From GCA-020352575 sp041635475 (GTDB taxonomy: Bacteria; Actinomycetota; Acidimicrobiia; Spongiisociales; JAENVV01): 64,000 nucleotides of DNA. This document shows, one piece after another, positions 51,583 to 60,528 of the stretch. Positions within the stretch are counted from its first letter, which is position 1. Each line of letters starts with the position of its first letter. Location of the stretch: assembly GCA_041635475.1 (NCBI GenBank), contig JBFKVA010000001.1:1-64000 (forward strand), written 5' to 3'. The notes beneath the pieces are model-generated. The model had not been told where the DNA came from and searched no databases. It saw only the letters and a list, made by a program, of their open reading frames with translations. Position numbers and translations under genes: made by a program.

Positions 51583-53187
51583 TCAGGGTCGGCGCTTGTC
51601 GGCGTAGGCGATGAGCTCTTCGGCATGGGTGAGTCCGCTCTCGGTCGTTTCGATCCCCGAGAGCATCCGGGTGAGTTCGGTGAGGCGGGCCGCTCCTTCC
51701 AGGCGTCGCACCCGGGCGGCTCCGTCCAGGCGTTCGACGGTGTAATGGGTGTCGGCGAAGGCGGCGATCTGCGGCAGATGGGTGACGCACAGGACCTGAT
51801 GCCGGGAGGCGAGTTCGGCCAGCTTCTCGCCCAGCCGGAGCGCGGTCGTGCCCCCGATGCCGGCGTCGATCTCGTCGAAGGCGACGACGTCGACCCCTTC
51901 CATCCCGGTGGCCAGCCGCAAGGCGAGCACGAGGCGCGAGAGTTCGCCCCCCGAAGCGATCCGTGAGACGGGCCCGGGTGTGAGTGCTTCGTCTGAGGCG
52001 AATGCCAGGGCTGCGCCTGCCGTCCCGGCGGGCCCCGGATCGCCGTCCTGGCTGAACGTGAAGGCCACATGGGGTGTCGAGAACCCGAGGTCGAGGAGGT
52101 GACCTTTCGTTCTCTCGGCCACGGTCTCGGCGCATGCCTTCCGTTGCACGGTGAGCCGCGCTCCACACGCCGCCAAGGCCCCCAAGAGGCGGTCGCGTTC
52201 GGAGTCGATCCGATCGGCGACCGAGAGGGTCTCGGTGAGTTCCTGGCTCCGGGCCGCGGCACGGCGACCGTACTCTGTGATCTCGGCCACGGTGTCGCCG
52301 TACCGCCTCCGCAGTTCCCCCAACAGTGCCAGGCGTTCCTCGGTCCGTTCGAGGAACGCCGGGTCGACGCTTGTCCGCTCCAACTCGTCGCCGGCCTCGC
52401 TGAGGGCGTCGCGTACCTCGATGGAGAGTCCGTTCACCCGCTCTGCGAGCGGACGTAGCGCATCGGTGAGGTCGGCGGCTCGGCGGGTGGCGGCCACGGC
52501 CCGCCCGAGCGCCTCGGCGGCCAGGTCCAGGTCGATCCTGGCCTTGCCGATCAGCCCCAGGAGATCCTGGGCGTGGCGAAGCCTCGACAGGTTCTCCCGG
52601 AGGTCCGTCACCTCGTCCTCGGTGAACCCGGCGGCTTCGATCTCGGCCGATTCGTGGGCCAGCAGGTCGGCTTCGCGCTGCAGGGCACGCCGGTCGCCGC
52701 CCAACGTCGTGGCTCGCCGTTCGATCTCCGTCAGTTCGTGCCACAGCCCGCGGTACTCGGCCAGGGTCGTGCGGCCTGCCTCGTCGAGGAGGCCGTCCAG
52801 GAGGTGAAGCACTTCTCCGCCGCGGGCAAGGCGAAGATGATCGTTCTGGGCGACGATCTCCACGCTCGCCCCGATTCGGTCCCGCAGTTCGGTGGCTGAC
52901 GCCATGTGCCCGTCGAGGGACGAACGGGTCCGCCCACCGCGCTCCAGGCGCCGGGCGACGATGAACTCCTCGTCACCCGAGACGAACCGGGCTTCGACCG
53001 ACGCCTCCGTACCGAAGGGACCGATGCGGTCGGCTCGGAAGTCATCACCTCCCAGGATGCCGAGCGCTCCCACGAGCAGGGTCTTGCCCGTTCCGGTTTC
53101 GCCGGTGATCACCGTGAGGTGGGGTCCGGGCTGGATGCGGGCCTCTTCGAGGACAGCGACGTTGCGAACCGCGAGCTCGTCAAGCAT
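51583..53187 (-). CDS. recN: DNA repair protein RecN
   Basis: A 534-residue SMC-like ATPase for double-strand-break repair. Walker A is GETGTGKT (29-36); long coiled coils (about 150-350) flank a short hinge; SRIASGGELSRLVLALRLA is the signature and VVAFDEIDAGIGG the Walker B, followed by VLCVTHLPQIAAFAD. Start overlaps nadK by 8 nt (ATGCTTGA). The order tlyA-nadK-recN is the common actinobacterial one. Confidence 0.96.
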   Translation of the reverse strand: MLDELAVRNVAVLEEARIQPGPHLTVITGETGTGKTLLVGALGILGGDDFRADRIGPFGTEASVEARFVSGDEEFIVARRLERGGRTRSSLDGHMASATELRDRIGASVEIVAQNDHLRLARGGEVLHLLDGLLDEAGRTTLAEYRGLWHELTEIERRATTLGGDRRALQREADLLAHESAEIEAAGFTEDEVTDLRENLSRLRHAQDLLGLIGKARIDLDLAAEALGRAVAATRRAADLTDALRPLAERVNGLSIEVRDALSEAGDELERTSVDPAFLERTEERLALLGELRRRYGDTVAEITEYGRRAAARSQELTETLSVADRIDSERDRLLGALAACGARLTVQRKACAETVAERTKGHLLDLGFSTPHVAFTFSQDGDPGPAGTAGAALAFASDEALTPGPVSRIASGGELSRLVLALRLATGMEGVDVVAFDEIDAGIGGTTALRLGEKLAELASRHQVLCVTHLPQIAAFADTHYTVERLDGAARVRRLEGAARLTELTRMLSGIETTESGLTHAEELIAYADKRRP

Positions 53188-54019
53188 CGGTGCCTTTGAT
53201 CCCGGTGAGCCCGTCCTGGAGCCGGAGCTTGGATCGAAGGGTCTCCGGGTAGCTCCTCCCTGTCACGTCGATGAGTCGCAGGATCGGGCCACGCTCGATC
53301 TGCACCCAGTCACCGGGGGCGAGGGTCACCATTGCCCGCCCGTCCACGGAGCACCCGGCCGGTCGGTCGTGCTCGATGCTGGCCCGCAGCGTGGCGGCCG
53401 GGTGGAGGACGACCGAAGCCGAGAACAGGGAGTACGCCGCCACCGGCGTGATCACGAGGGCTGCGATCCGAGGGTCGATGAGCGGCCCCCCCGCCGAGAG
53501 GTTGTACGCACTCGAGCCGGTCGGGGTGGCGATGATGACCCCGTCAGCCCGGTACGTCAGGAACCGTTCCCCGTCGACCTCGATGTCGACCGAGATCATC
53601 TGCTGGCTGGCAACCTTCTCGATGACGACGTCGTTGAGGCCGATCTGCTCCTCACCGTTGGCCCGGGCGAGGATCGTCATGCGCTCCTTCACGCGGTGTT
53701 CGTCCGTTGACAGGAGGTCGACGAGCCGGTCGATGTCGCCGATCTCCACCTCGGCCAGGAACCCGACACGGCCGACGTTGATCCCCACGATGTCGGCACC
53801 GGTCGCGGTGGCAAAGGCTGCCCCCTCGAGGACGGTCCCGTCGCCACCCACGGCCACGACCACTCGCTGTGTGCCGTCGGCGATGCCCAGTCCCAGCGCC
53901 GTTGCGCCGCTCTGGGTGCAGGCGGCGAGCTCCCGGCCCCGGGACGTCATTTGTTCGGCGAAGGCCCGGGCGGCGGCCACGGCCTCCGGCCTGTCCTCGG
54001 CCACGTGGATCCCGATCAC
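53180..54019 (-). CDS. nadK: NAD kinase
   Basis: A 279-residue kinase making NADP. The motif VVAVGGDGTVLEGA has GGDGT at 58-62 (Asp60 catalytic), LNDVVIE is the second, and IATPTGSSAYNLSAGGP is the third motif. GTG start overlaps tlyA (GTGA). Confidence 0.96.
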   Translation of the reverse strand: MIGIHVAEDRPEAVAAARAFAEQMTSRGRELAACTQSGATALGLGIADGTQRVVVAVGGDGTVLEGAAFATATGADIVGINVGRVGFLAEVEIGDIDRLVDLLSTDEHRVKERMTILARANGEEQIGLNDVVIEKVASQQMISVDIEVDGERFLTYRADGVIIATPTGSSAYNLSAGGPLIDPRIAALVITPVAAYSLFSASVVLHPAATLRASIEHDRPAGCSVDGRAMVTLAPGDWVQIERGPILRLIDVTGRSYPETLRSKLRLQDGLTGIKGTDA

Positions 54020-54795
54020 GCGACGACCTCCGCCACACGGCTCGATGCCAGCGAGGTGGCCCCTCGATCGAGAAGCAGGAGGTACTCGGTGTTCCCGGCC
54101 TTGGCTCCCTGCACCGGCGACTCGAGGAGGCCACGGGCGCCGAGCCCGGCCTCGGCCAGGCAGACGATCACGGATTCGACGGCTGAGCGACGAAGCATTG
54201 GATCGCGAACGATACCTCCCCGGGCCAGGCGGCCCCGCCCCACCTCGAACTGCGGTTTGACGAGGAGGACCCAGACCGCCGTGTCGCTCCCGAGTGCGGC
54301 GAGTTGGGTGGCGACCGCACAGAGGGAGATGAACGAGAGGTCGACGACGACCGCGTCAAAAGGGGCACCCAACTCCTCGGGGTCCGCGAGCCGTATGTTC
54401 GTGCGGTCCCGCACGGTCACCCGCGGGTCGGCCCGGAGTCGCCAATCGAGCTGGCCGTAGCCCACGTCCACCGCCACGACACCCGAAGCGCCCCGCTGGA
54501 GAAGGCAGTCCGTGAAACCACCGGTGGACGCCCCCACATCGATGGCCCGCCAACCCCTGGCGTCGAGCCCGAAACCATCGAGGGCCGCCTCGAGTTTCAG
54601 TCCGCCGCGCCCGACGTAGGGATGGAGCGGGCGTTCGATCCGGATGGAGGTGCCGGGCTCGACCTGCGACGCCGCCTTGGGCGCCGGGTTTCCGCCAACC
54701 ACGACGAGCCCCTCTTCGATGAGTCGGGCGGCCTCCGTTCGCGACCCGGCGAGCTTGCGGTGGACGAGCTCCGCATCCAGGCGCCGACGCGTCAC
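54016..54795 (-). CDS. tlyA: rRNA 2'-O-methyltransferase TlyA
   Basis: A 259-residue protein with an N-terminal S4 RNA-binding domain (RRRLDAELVHRKLAGSRTEA) and an FtsJ-like SAM domain (AIDVGASTGGFTDCLLQ, VAVDVGYGQLDWRL, VVVDLSFISL, LLVKPQFE). TlyA methylates 16S and 23S rRNA and affects capreomycin sensitivity. GTG start overlaps the small gene upstream (GTGA). Confidence 0.95.
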   Translation of the reverse strand: MTRRRLDAELVHRKLAGSRTEAARLIEEGLVVVGGNPAPKAASQVEPGTSIRIERPLHPYVGRGGLKLEAALDGFGLDARGWRAIDVGASTGGFTDCLLQRGASGVVAVDVGYGQLDWRLRADPRVTVRDRTNIRLADPEELGAPFDAVVVDLSFISLCAVATQLAALGSDTAVWVLLVKPQFEVGRGRLARGGIVRDPMLRRSAVESVIVCLAEAGLGARGLLESPVQGAKAGNTEYLLLLDRGATSLASSRVAEVVA

Positions 54796-54935
54796 TCGCC
54801 GTCGAGTTCGTGCTCGAGTGCCCGGGCGATCGCCACCGCCGGCTCGACCGCATCGGCTGGATCCGCCTCATCGAGCGCGGCCACGAGGTCGGGGAGGCTG
54901 GCGGGAATGGGTTCAGGGTGGGACGTTGGTTCCAT
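54792..54935 (-). CDS. small acidic protein (47 aa)
   Basis: A 47-residue protein, EPTSHPEPIPASLPDLVAAL, then DEADPADAVEPAVAIARALE and HELDGE. Short, acidic and mainly helical after the Pro-rich start. This slot often holds xseB, but the sequence lacks xseB motifs. TACGAT (54948-54943, minus strand) lies 7 nt before the ATG. First gene of the tlyA-nadK-recN operon. No family recognised. Confidence 0.65.
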   Translation of the reverse strand: MEPTSHPEPIPASLPDLVAALDEADPADAVEPAVAIARALEHELDGE

Positions 54936-54942
54936 CGCCCTG

Positions 54943-54985
54943 ATCGTACCGACCAAGCATGACATCGGTCGGCCCGGCCTACGAT
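54943..54985. promoter_or_regulatory. divergent pair of TACGAT -10 boxes
   Basis: TACGAT on the minus strand (54948-54943) serves the tlyA operon and TACGAT on the plus strand (54980-54985) serves the rhomboid gene. The plus box ends exactly 6 nt before a GTG, which fixes the rhomboid start. The 31 nt between them could hold a shared regulator site. Confidence 0.55.
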
Positions 54986-54991
54986 CGTGGG

Positions 54992-55702
54992 GTGATCCCG
55001 ATCCGAGACGAGCTCCCTTCCCTGCGGTCGTCGCTCGTGACGTGGTCGGTCCTCCTGGCCACCATCGGGGTGTTCCTCGTCTGGCAACTCCCGGGGCCAC
55101 CCGACCTGGTCCCGCAGACCGCCGTGATCCCGTGCGAAGTGATCACCGGCGAACCTGTCTCGGCCGCCGAGCTCCTCGGTGATCGGCCGTGTACCCGCGG
55201 CGACAATCCCCTCTTCCCGGACAAGGAACCACTGCTCGGCCTTGTGTACTCGCTCGTCCTCCACGGCGGGCTCGTCCACCTCGGCTTCAACATGTGGTCC
55301 CTGTGGGTGTTTGGCAACAACGTCGAGGACGCCTTCGGACACGCGCGGTACCTCGGCCTCTACCTCACGGCCGGCGTGGTTGGAAGCCTCACCCACGTCG
55401 TGCTCAACCCGGGGTCGGCCGTCCCGCTGATTGGAGCGTCAGGAGCCATCGCCGGGGTCATGGGCGCATACCTCGTGCTCTTCCCCCGGGCCCGCATCGT
55501 CTCGATCGTCCCGCCGTTCTGGTTCCTCCAGTTCCGGGTGCCGGCGGCGGCGTTCCTTGGACTGTGGTTCGTGGCGCAGTTCTTCATTGCGGACGCCACC
55601 GTTGCCTGGGCCGCCCATGTCGGTGGGTTCGTCGTCGGGGTGCTCGTCACCTTGGCCCGGCGTGATCGCCACCACGCCCGTTTGCGGCGGCTCCGGCGTT
55701 AG
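54992..55702 (+). CDS. rhomboid family intramembrane serine protease
   Basis: A 236-residue membrane protease. The catalytic serine is Ser150 in LIGASGAIAGVMGAYL and the histidine is His209 in WAAHVGGFVVGVLV. The preceding HGGLVHLGFNMWSLWVFGNN carries the conserved oxyanion His-Asn region. Six helices. An extracytoplasmic loop after TM1 has two cysteines (IPCEV and RPCTRG). GTG start set by the promoter; substrates unknown. Confidence 0.93.
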   Translation: MIPIRDELPSLRSSLVTWSVLLATIGVFLVWQLPGPPDLVPQTAVIPCEVITGEPVSAAELLGDRPCTRGDNPLFPDKEPLLGLVYSLVLHGGLVHLGFNMWSLWVFGNNVEDAFGHARYLGLYLTAGVVGSLTHVVLNPGSAVPLIGASGAIAGVMGAYLVLFPRARIVSIVPPFWFLQFRVPAAAFLGLWFVAQFFIADATVAWAAHVGGFVVGVLVTLARRDRHHARLRRLRR

Positions 55703-55717
55703 GTGTCCACCCGGCGA

Positions 55718-56122
55718 TCAGCGGAGGACTTCAAGCAAGTCGCGCATGGACGGCACCAGGTCGAGTGAGCCGGCTGCCTCCAGCGTGACCCACCGTGCTT
55801 CCGCGGCGTCGGTTCCGGCTCGGAGTGCGCCCCCGTCAACCGTGGCGAAGAAGTCGACGACCACGTAGTGGAACCCACCGGTGGCTGTCTGGGCCCGGAC
55901 CTCGCCTTGCCACACAACCGCGCCGACCGACAGTCGAAGGCCGGTCTCCTCGAACGCCTCCCGGGCGGCAGCCTCACGAAGACGTTCGCCTCCCTGGACG
56001 CGGCCGCCGGGTACCGCCCACTTGCCCTTCCCGGGCTCCTGGCCCCGCCGTACGAGGAGGATCTCGCCGTCGCGGACCGTCACCGCCCCCACTCCCAGGA
56101 TCGGGATCGGTCCCACGGTCAC
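55718..56122 (-). CDS. Nudix hydrolase
   Basis: A 134-residue Nudix enzyme with the box in GGRVQGGERLREAAAREAFE then ETGL; GAVTVRDGEILLVRRGQEPG and KWAVPGGRV fit MutT/ADP-ribose types. GTG start overlaps the GNAT stop (GTGA). Substrate unknown. Confidence 0.88.
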   Translation of the reverse strand: MTVGPIPILGVGAVTVRDGEILLVRRGQEPGKGKWAVPGGRVQGGERLREAAAREAFEETGLRLSVGAVVWQGEVRAQTATGGFHYVVVDFFATVDGGALRAGTDAAEARWVTLEAAGSLDLVPSMRDLLEVLR

Positions 56123-56580
56123 TTTCGATGCATGATGATGTGCCGGGCCTTGAAGCCGGCCGACTCGAAGAAGTTCTTGGCGAGGCGGTGACCGGGAAGG
56201 ACATGGGCATCGAACAGCGTGTGACCCTTCGACTCCATGGCCTGAAGGAGGAACTCCAGCATCGCGGCCGCCACTCCCACCTCGCGCGCCGGTGGCTCGG
56301 TGTAGATGTAGCGGATCGAGACCATTCGGTCCCGGGAGGCCGGGAGCGCTTCGTCGAACGCCGCGGCCAGTCCAACAACCGCATCGTCGATCGCTCCCAC
56401 GCACAGTTCCACCGACTGATCATCCAGCAGCGCGGAGAAAGAGACGCTCGGCGGACCGTTGAGTCCCGAGGCCGGGATCCACAAGGGTGAGAGCGCGTCC
56501 ATCTCGGCCTCCAGGCCCTCGTAGAGGCGGACGAGGTCAGGGATGTCTGCTGCGGTGGCGGTTCGGGCTGAGACGAGCAT
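56119..56580 (-). CDS. GNAT family N-acetyltransferase
   Basis: A 153-residue acetyltransferase with a loose GNAT core: SIRYIYTEPPAREVGVAAAML, then a helix and NFFESAGFKARHIIMHRK (motif B). The acetyl-CoA loop is EVGVAAAM rather than the usual R/Q-x-x-G-x-G/A. The ATG at 56580 is favoured over an upstream GTG, with TAGGGT 10 nt before it. Acceptor unknown. Confidence 0.75.
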   Translation of the reverse strand: MLVSARTATAADIPDLVRLYEGLEAEMDALSPLWIPASGLNGPPSVSFSALLDDQSVELCVGAIDDAVVGLAAAFDEALPASRDRMVSIRYIYTEPPAREVGVAAAMLEFLLQAMESKGHTLFDAHVLPGHRLAKNFFESAGFKARHIIMHRK

Positions 56581-56622
56581 GCGCGATGTCACCCTACGGC
56601 GGCCCGGGACATGTCGGGGTTG

Positions 56623-57066
56623 CTAGACGCAGTCGCGGCAGACTCGGCGCTTCTTGTTGGCGAGCTGGCTCGTCTTCTTGACGAGGAAACACTCGGAGCA
56701 CACGAACTCGTCGGCACTCTGTTCTCGGGCCGAGCCGCCAATGCCAAGCTCTTCGCGCCGCATCTCACGGATCTCCGCCGCCTCGTCGACGAGGAGGGTC
56801 TCCGGGTCGTCCTCGATCTCGAGTTCTGCTGCCTCGAGTTCCTCGAGTGCCTCGTCTCGGTCCTCGCCGTCGTCCGGATCGTCGTCCTCGTCCTCGTCGT
56901 CGTCGTCGAAGTCGTCATCCACCTCGTCGGTGACGTCGTCGTCGTCGACGACGACCTCTTCCTCGTCGTCGTCGTCGAAGTCGTCCGCGATGTCGTCTTC
57001 GGCGATGTCCTCTATGTCGAGTTCGTCGTCGTCGTCGAAGTCGTCGGTGATGTCATCGGCTGCCAC
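56623..57066 (-). CDS. DUF4193 zinc-ribbon protein with Asp-rich tract
   Basis: A 147-residue protein. The last 27 residues are the DUF4193 zinc ribbon FVCSECFLVKKTSQLANKK and RVCRDCV, with Cys123, Cys126, Cys143 and Cys146. Most of residues 4-75 is an expanded acidic tract with near-repeats of DDFDDDDE, far longer than in mycobacterial DUF4193 proteins. GTG start with AGGAG upstream and a TATACT -10 box further out. Function unknown; such tracts often bind basic proteins or RNA polymerase. Confidence 0.85.
   Translation of the reverse strand: MAADDITDDFDDDDELDIEDIAEDDIADDFDDDDEEEVVVDDDDVTDEVDDDFDDDDEDEDDDPDDGEDRDEALEELEAAELEIEDDPETLLVDEAAEIREMRREELGIGGSAREQSADEFVCSECFLVKKTSQLANKKRRVCRDCV
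56895..57050 (-). repeat. Asp-codon (GAC/GAT) low-complexity tract
   Basis: On the plus strand this reads as repeated GTCGTC units. The repeat unit is 3 nt, so slippage would change tract length without frameshift. The protein repeat DDFDDDDE appears about three times. Confidence 0.7.
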
Positions 57067-57141
57067 GGCGGGCTGCTCCTCGGTTGAACGCGGCGGGAGT
57101 ATATAGGGAATGCCGATTCGGACGAAGGCCGGTCGTCCCGA

Positions 57142-58011
57142 CTACACGCGGATGTCGACCGCACCCGGCAGGATGCGACCCTCCACCGTGGCCTCTCCCA
57201 AGAACTCCCCGTCGACCTCTGCGGGCCAGACCGGTTCGGTGGACAGTCGAAACCAGCGGGTCGTGACGCGCCTGACCCCGGGATGGGTGAGGTGGAGGCC
57301 TTGCTTCATGCGTGGGAACAGCGTGAAGGCCTGCCGTTTCGGTGCGTCCACCACGATCATGTCGAACAGCCCGTCCACGAGGGACGCCTTGGGGGCGATT
57401 CGCATTCCGCCACCGAAGAACTCCCCGTTGGCGGCCACGATGACCAGTCCCCGGCCTTCCAGCGTGCGGCCGTCGACTTCGAGCCTGAAGGAACCCTGTC
57501 GGAAGGTGGGCAGCGCGGCCCAGAACGCCGCCTCGTACTTCAGCGGTCCAGTCCAGCGCGGCATGCGGTCGGCGTACTTGACGGTGGCGGCTCCGAGTCC
57601 CGCCTCGAAGACGTTCATGCCTCTCCTCACCCCGAAGGGGCCTTCGAGCTCCATCGCGTCCGATCGGTAATCGGAGCCGTCGAGCGCCTTGGTGACCGCG
57701 TCCTCGACCGTGGTGGGGATGGCGAACATCCGGGCGAAGTCGGACCCGGTTCCGGCCGGGACGATGGCCATCCGTGGTGTCGTCGGAGCTGGCTCCGCCA
57801 GGAGGCCGTTCACGACGAGGTTGATCGTGCCGTCGCCGCCCACGACCATGATGGAGTCCCCGTCGGCGTGGGCCTGGGTGACCGCCGCGGACAAGGTGTC
57901 CGCCCCGAGGTTGTCCAGCGGGTAGGCCTCGGCGCCGTGGTCCCGCAACGCGGCCAGGGTGCGCTCACCGGCCCTCGATGCCTCCCGCCCCACGGCGACG
58001 GCCCATCTCAT
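57142..58011 (-). CDS. diacylglycerol kinase family lipid kinase
   Basis: A 289-residue YegS/DgkB-type kinase. The catalytic motif is VVGGDGTINLVVNGLL (GGDGT at 58-62), followed by PAGTGSDFARMF and the C-terminal beta-sandwich with GGGMRIAPKASLVDGLFDMI. Its ATG overlaps the helY stop (ATGA). It phosphorylates a lipid, probably diacylglycerol. Confidence 0.9.
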   Translation of the reverse strand: MRWAVAVGREASRAGERTLAALRDHGAEAYPLDNLGADTLSAAVTQAHADGDSIMVVGGDGTINLVVNGLLAEPAPTTPRMAIVPAGTGSDFARMFAIPTTVEDAVTKALDGSDYRSDAMELEGPFGVRRGMNVFEAGLGAATVKYADRMPRWTGPLKYEAAFWAALPTFRQGSFRLEVDGRTLEGRGLVIVAANGEFFGGGMRIAPKASLVDGLFDMIVVDAPKRQAFTLFPRMKQGLHLTHPGVRRVTTRWFRLSTEPVWPAEVDGEFLGEATVEGRILPGAVDIRV

Positions 58012-60524
58012 TGGTTCCCTCCGGTGGTGACGATTCCTCTGTCGACGGAGCGTAGGGCGGTGACGGCCGCGTCTGCCACTGCTGGCTCGGCGTCGCGAAC
58101 CTGCCGGAGGAGGTCGAGCAGTTGGCGTGCCACCCTGACGAAATCGCCGGCGGTCACCGGCGAGCGGTCCATGAGATCGTCAAGGTCCGCGCCCTGGCTC
58201 CAGGCGTAGGCCAGGTCGGCGAACCCGAACTCGGGAGGACGGGTCTCGGGAAGTCGGGACGCACGTTCGTCGGACACGATCGTTCGCCACAGCGCCACCA
58301 CCTGCCCCCCGATCCGGGCGGTCCGCTCGTTGGGGAAGGCGTCGCGCACCTCCTCGGCCCGGGGTTCGAAGACGAAGGCCGAGACGAGGGCGGCCAGCTC
58401 CGCCGCAGTGCAGTCGGCGAACAAGCCCTGCCGCAGGCACTCGCTGACGAGAAGGTCCTGCTCGGAGTAGATCCGCCGGAGGCGGACCCCGGGTGGCTCG
58501 AGGCTCCAGCCCGAGACGTAGCCCCGCGTCTCGAGGAGCTTGAGGACCGCCCGGAACTCGTCGACGAGGGTGCCATGGGCTGAGGCCCCCGCCCGCTCCA
58601 GTTTCGACTCGATGTCGCGCACGCGTCGGGCTGCCTTCGAGTGCGCGTCGCGGTCGGGACACGCCTCGACCGGGTGCGGCTCCCGGGTTGTGTCCACGGA
58701 CATCAGCGACCTGCTCTGGCGCGACCGGAACCGGCGCAGCTCCTGGACGGTCTGCTGTCGAAACCGCTTGTCACGGGGTCGGAACGGGCCCTTCCAGGTG
58801 ATCGAGCCGAGCACGGCGCTGCCTTCCCCGAGGTCGTCGAGGGTCAGCTTCGCTTCCTTCCCCCCCGCCGAGAGGGCATGCAGTCGCGGATCGGTACCAA
58901 GCTCCCGCTTGAGCAGGACGTACCGGCCCGGACGCCTCCCCTTGGGGATCTCGATGACGTCGCCCGGTCGGAGGAGGTCGACCGCCCCCATCGACGGACG
59001 CCCTGGAGTCTGGCCGTCGATGTACTCCCAGATCGAACCCAGGGCGCACTCCGCCGTCGGGGCGATCGCCGCCAACTCGGTCCGCAGCGCGGTGATCCGC
59101 TCGGTTTCCTTCTCTTCTTGGCCGGCTCGCTGGAACTGGGCCAGGGACGCATTGAGGAGCTCCTCTGCCCGAGCCTGGTCGTAGTTGGCCACCAGGTTGA
59201 CGGCCATGTTGTAGGTGGGGCGAAAGGAGCTGAGCAGCATGCTGGACCCGGCCCCGGCGAGTTCGACGACCTTGCCGAACGGGACGTACGGTGAGTGGAG
59301 GACGACGCCAAAGCCGACCTCGTCGATTCCCCGCCTTCCCGCCCTTCCTGTGAGCTGGGTGTACTCCGACGGCGTCATGAGTTCGTGGGTCTCACCGGTG
59401 AACTTCGTCAGCGAGTCCAGGACGACCGCCCGGGCCGGCATGTTGATCCCGACGGCCAGCGTCTCGGTGGCGAATACGACGTCGAGGAGGGCGCGGGCGA
59501 AGAGTTCCTCGACCGCCTCCTTGAAGGCTGGCACCATCCCCGCGTGGTGGGCGGCGACGCCGCGTTCGAGTTGGGAGAGCCATTGCCCGTGGTCGAGGAC
59601 GGCCAGGTCCCGGTCCGAGAGGAACCGGAGGTGGGCATCGACGATCTCGTGGATGGCGTCGATCTGTCCCGGGGACTTGCGCTGGGCAGTCGTGGCCACC
59701 GCGGAGGCCGCCTGTTCACATCCCCTGCGGGAGAAGATGAAGTAGATGGCCGGCAGCATTCCCCCGGCCCGAAGGGCTTCGAGGGTCTCTCCTCGCCGAG
59801 GCGTGACGAAGCGCCGGGGTGCCCTACCGCCCCGGTGGGCGGCTCCCGTCCTCGCCGCCAGGCGGCGTTGGATGGAGGGATTCGGACCTCCTCGGGAGAA
59901 CAGCGGGAGGAGCTCGACCCGGTCGTCGCGCCACCGGTCCTTGATGCCGTAGACGGCTTCCAGGGGCACCGGCCTGTGCTCCTCCAGGACGAGTTCGGCG
60001 TGTCCCCGACGGCGGGCGATCCATTTCGTGAGCTGGTCAGGGTTGGCGATGGTTGCCGAAAGACACACGAGCTGCGCGGTGGGAGGCGCGTGGATGATGA
60101 CCTCCTCCCACACCGCTCCCCTGCTCTTGTCACCCAGGTAGTGGACCTCGTCGAGGATGATGATGCGCAAGCCGTCCAGCGCCGCTGAGCGGGCGTGGAT
60201 CATGTTGCGCAGGACCTCGGTCGTCATGACGATGATCGGCGCGTCCGGGTTCACCGAGTTGTCGCCGGTGAGCAGGCCCACATCCTCGGGTCCGTATCGG
60301 TGAACGAGGTCGCCCCACTTCTGGTTGGAGAGGGCTTTGATCGGCGTGGTGTAGAAGGCCCTCCCCCCGCCCAGCACGGCCATCTCCACGGCCGCCTCGG
60401 CGATCACCGTCTTACCCGCCCCGGTCGGGGCGGTGACAACGACGCTCGTGCCCGCCTCTATCGCCGATACCGCCTCCACCTGGAACGGGTCTGGGGAGAA
60501 CGGCAGGTCGTCCAGGAAACCCAT
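58008..60524 (-). CDS. helY: Ski2/Mtr4-like RNA helicase (HelY)
   Basis: An 838-residue DExH helicase. Motif I APTGAGKT (32-39), II DEVH (125-128), III LSATIANPD and VI QLTGRAGRRG are intact, with a Ski2-like C-terminal winged-helix and helical region. It corresponds to mycobacterial Rv2092c and follows tatC as there. The ATG lies 4 nt after the tatC stop. It likely unwinds structured RNA; precise targets unknown. Confidence 0.94.
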   Translation of the reverse strand: MGFLDDLPFSPDPFQVEAVSAIEAGTSVVVTAPTGAGKTVIAEAAVEMAVLGGGRAFYTTPIKALSNQKWGDLVHRYGPEDVGLLTGDNSVNPDAPIIVMTTEVLRNMIHARSAALDGLRIIILDEVHYLGDKSRGAVWEEVIIHAPPTAQLVCLSATIANPDQLTKWIARRRGHAELVLEEHRPVPLEAVYGIKDRWRDDRVELLPLFSRGGPNPSIQRRLAARTGAAHRGGRAPRRFVTPRRGETLEALRAGGMLPAIYFIFSRRGCEQAASAVATTAQRKSPGQIDAIHEIVDAHLRFLSDRDLAVLDHGQWLSQLERGVAAHHAGMVPAFKEAVEELFARALLDVVFATETLAVGINMPARAVVLDSLTKFTGETHELMTPSEYTQLTGRAGRRGIDEVGFGVVLHSPYVPFGKVVELAGAGSSMLLSSFRPTYNMAVNLVANYDQARAEELLNASLAQFQRAGQEEKETERITALRTELAAIAPTAECALGSIWEYIDGQTPGRPSMGAVDLLRPGDVIEIPKGRRPGRYVLLKRELGTDPRLHALSAGGKEAKLTLDDLGEGSAVLGSITWKGPFRPRDKRFRQQTVQELRRFRSRQSRSLMSVDTTREPHPVEACPDRDAHSKAARRVRDIESKLERAGASAHGTLVDEFRAVLKLLETRGYVSGWSLEPPGVRLRRIYSEQDLLVSECLRQGLFADCTAAELAALVSAFVFEPRAEEVRDAFPNERTARIGGQVVALWRTIVSDERASRLPETRPPEFGFADLAYAWSQGADLDDLMDRSPVTAGDFVRVARQLLDLLRQVRDAEPAVADAAVTALRSVDRGIVTTGGNQ

Positions 60525-60528
60525 CCGG

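Noticed and set aside
56895..57050. GTC repeats taken as a CRISPR-like array
   Set aside because: It is a trinucleotide run coding poly-Asp inside a gene, without spacers.
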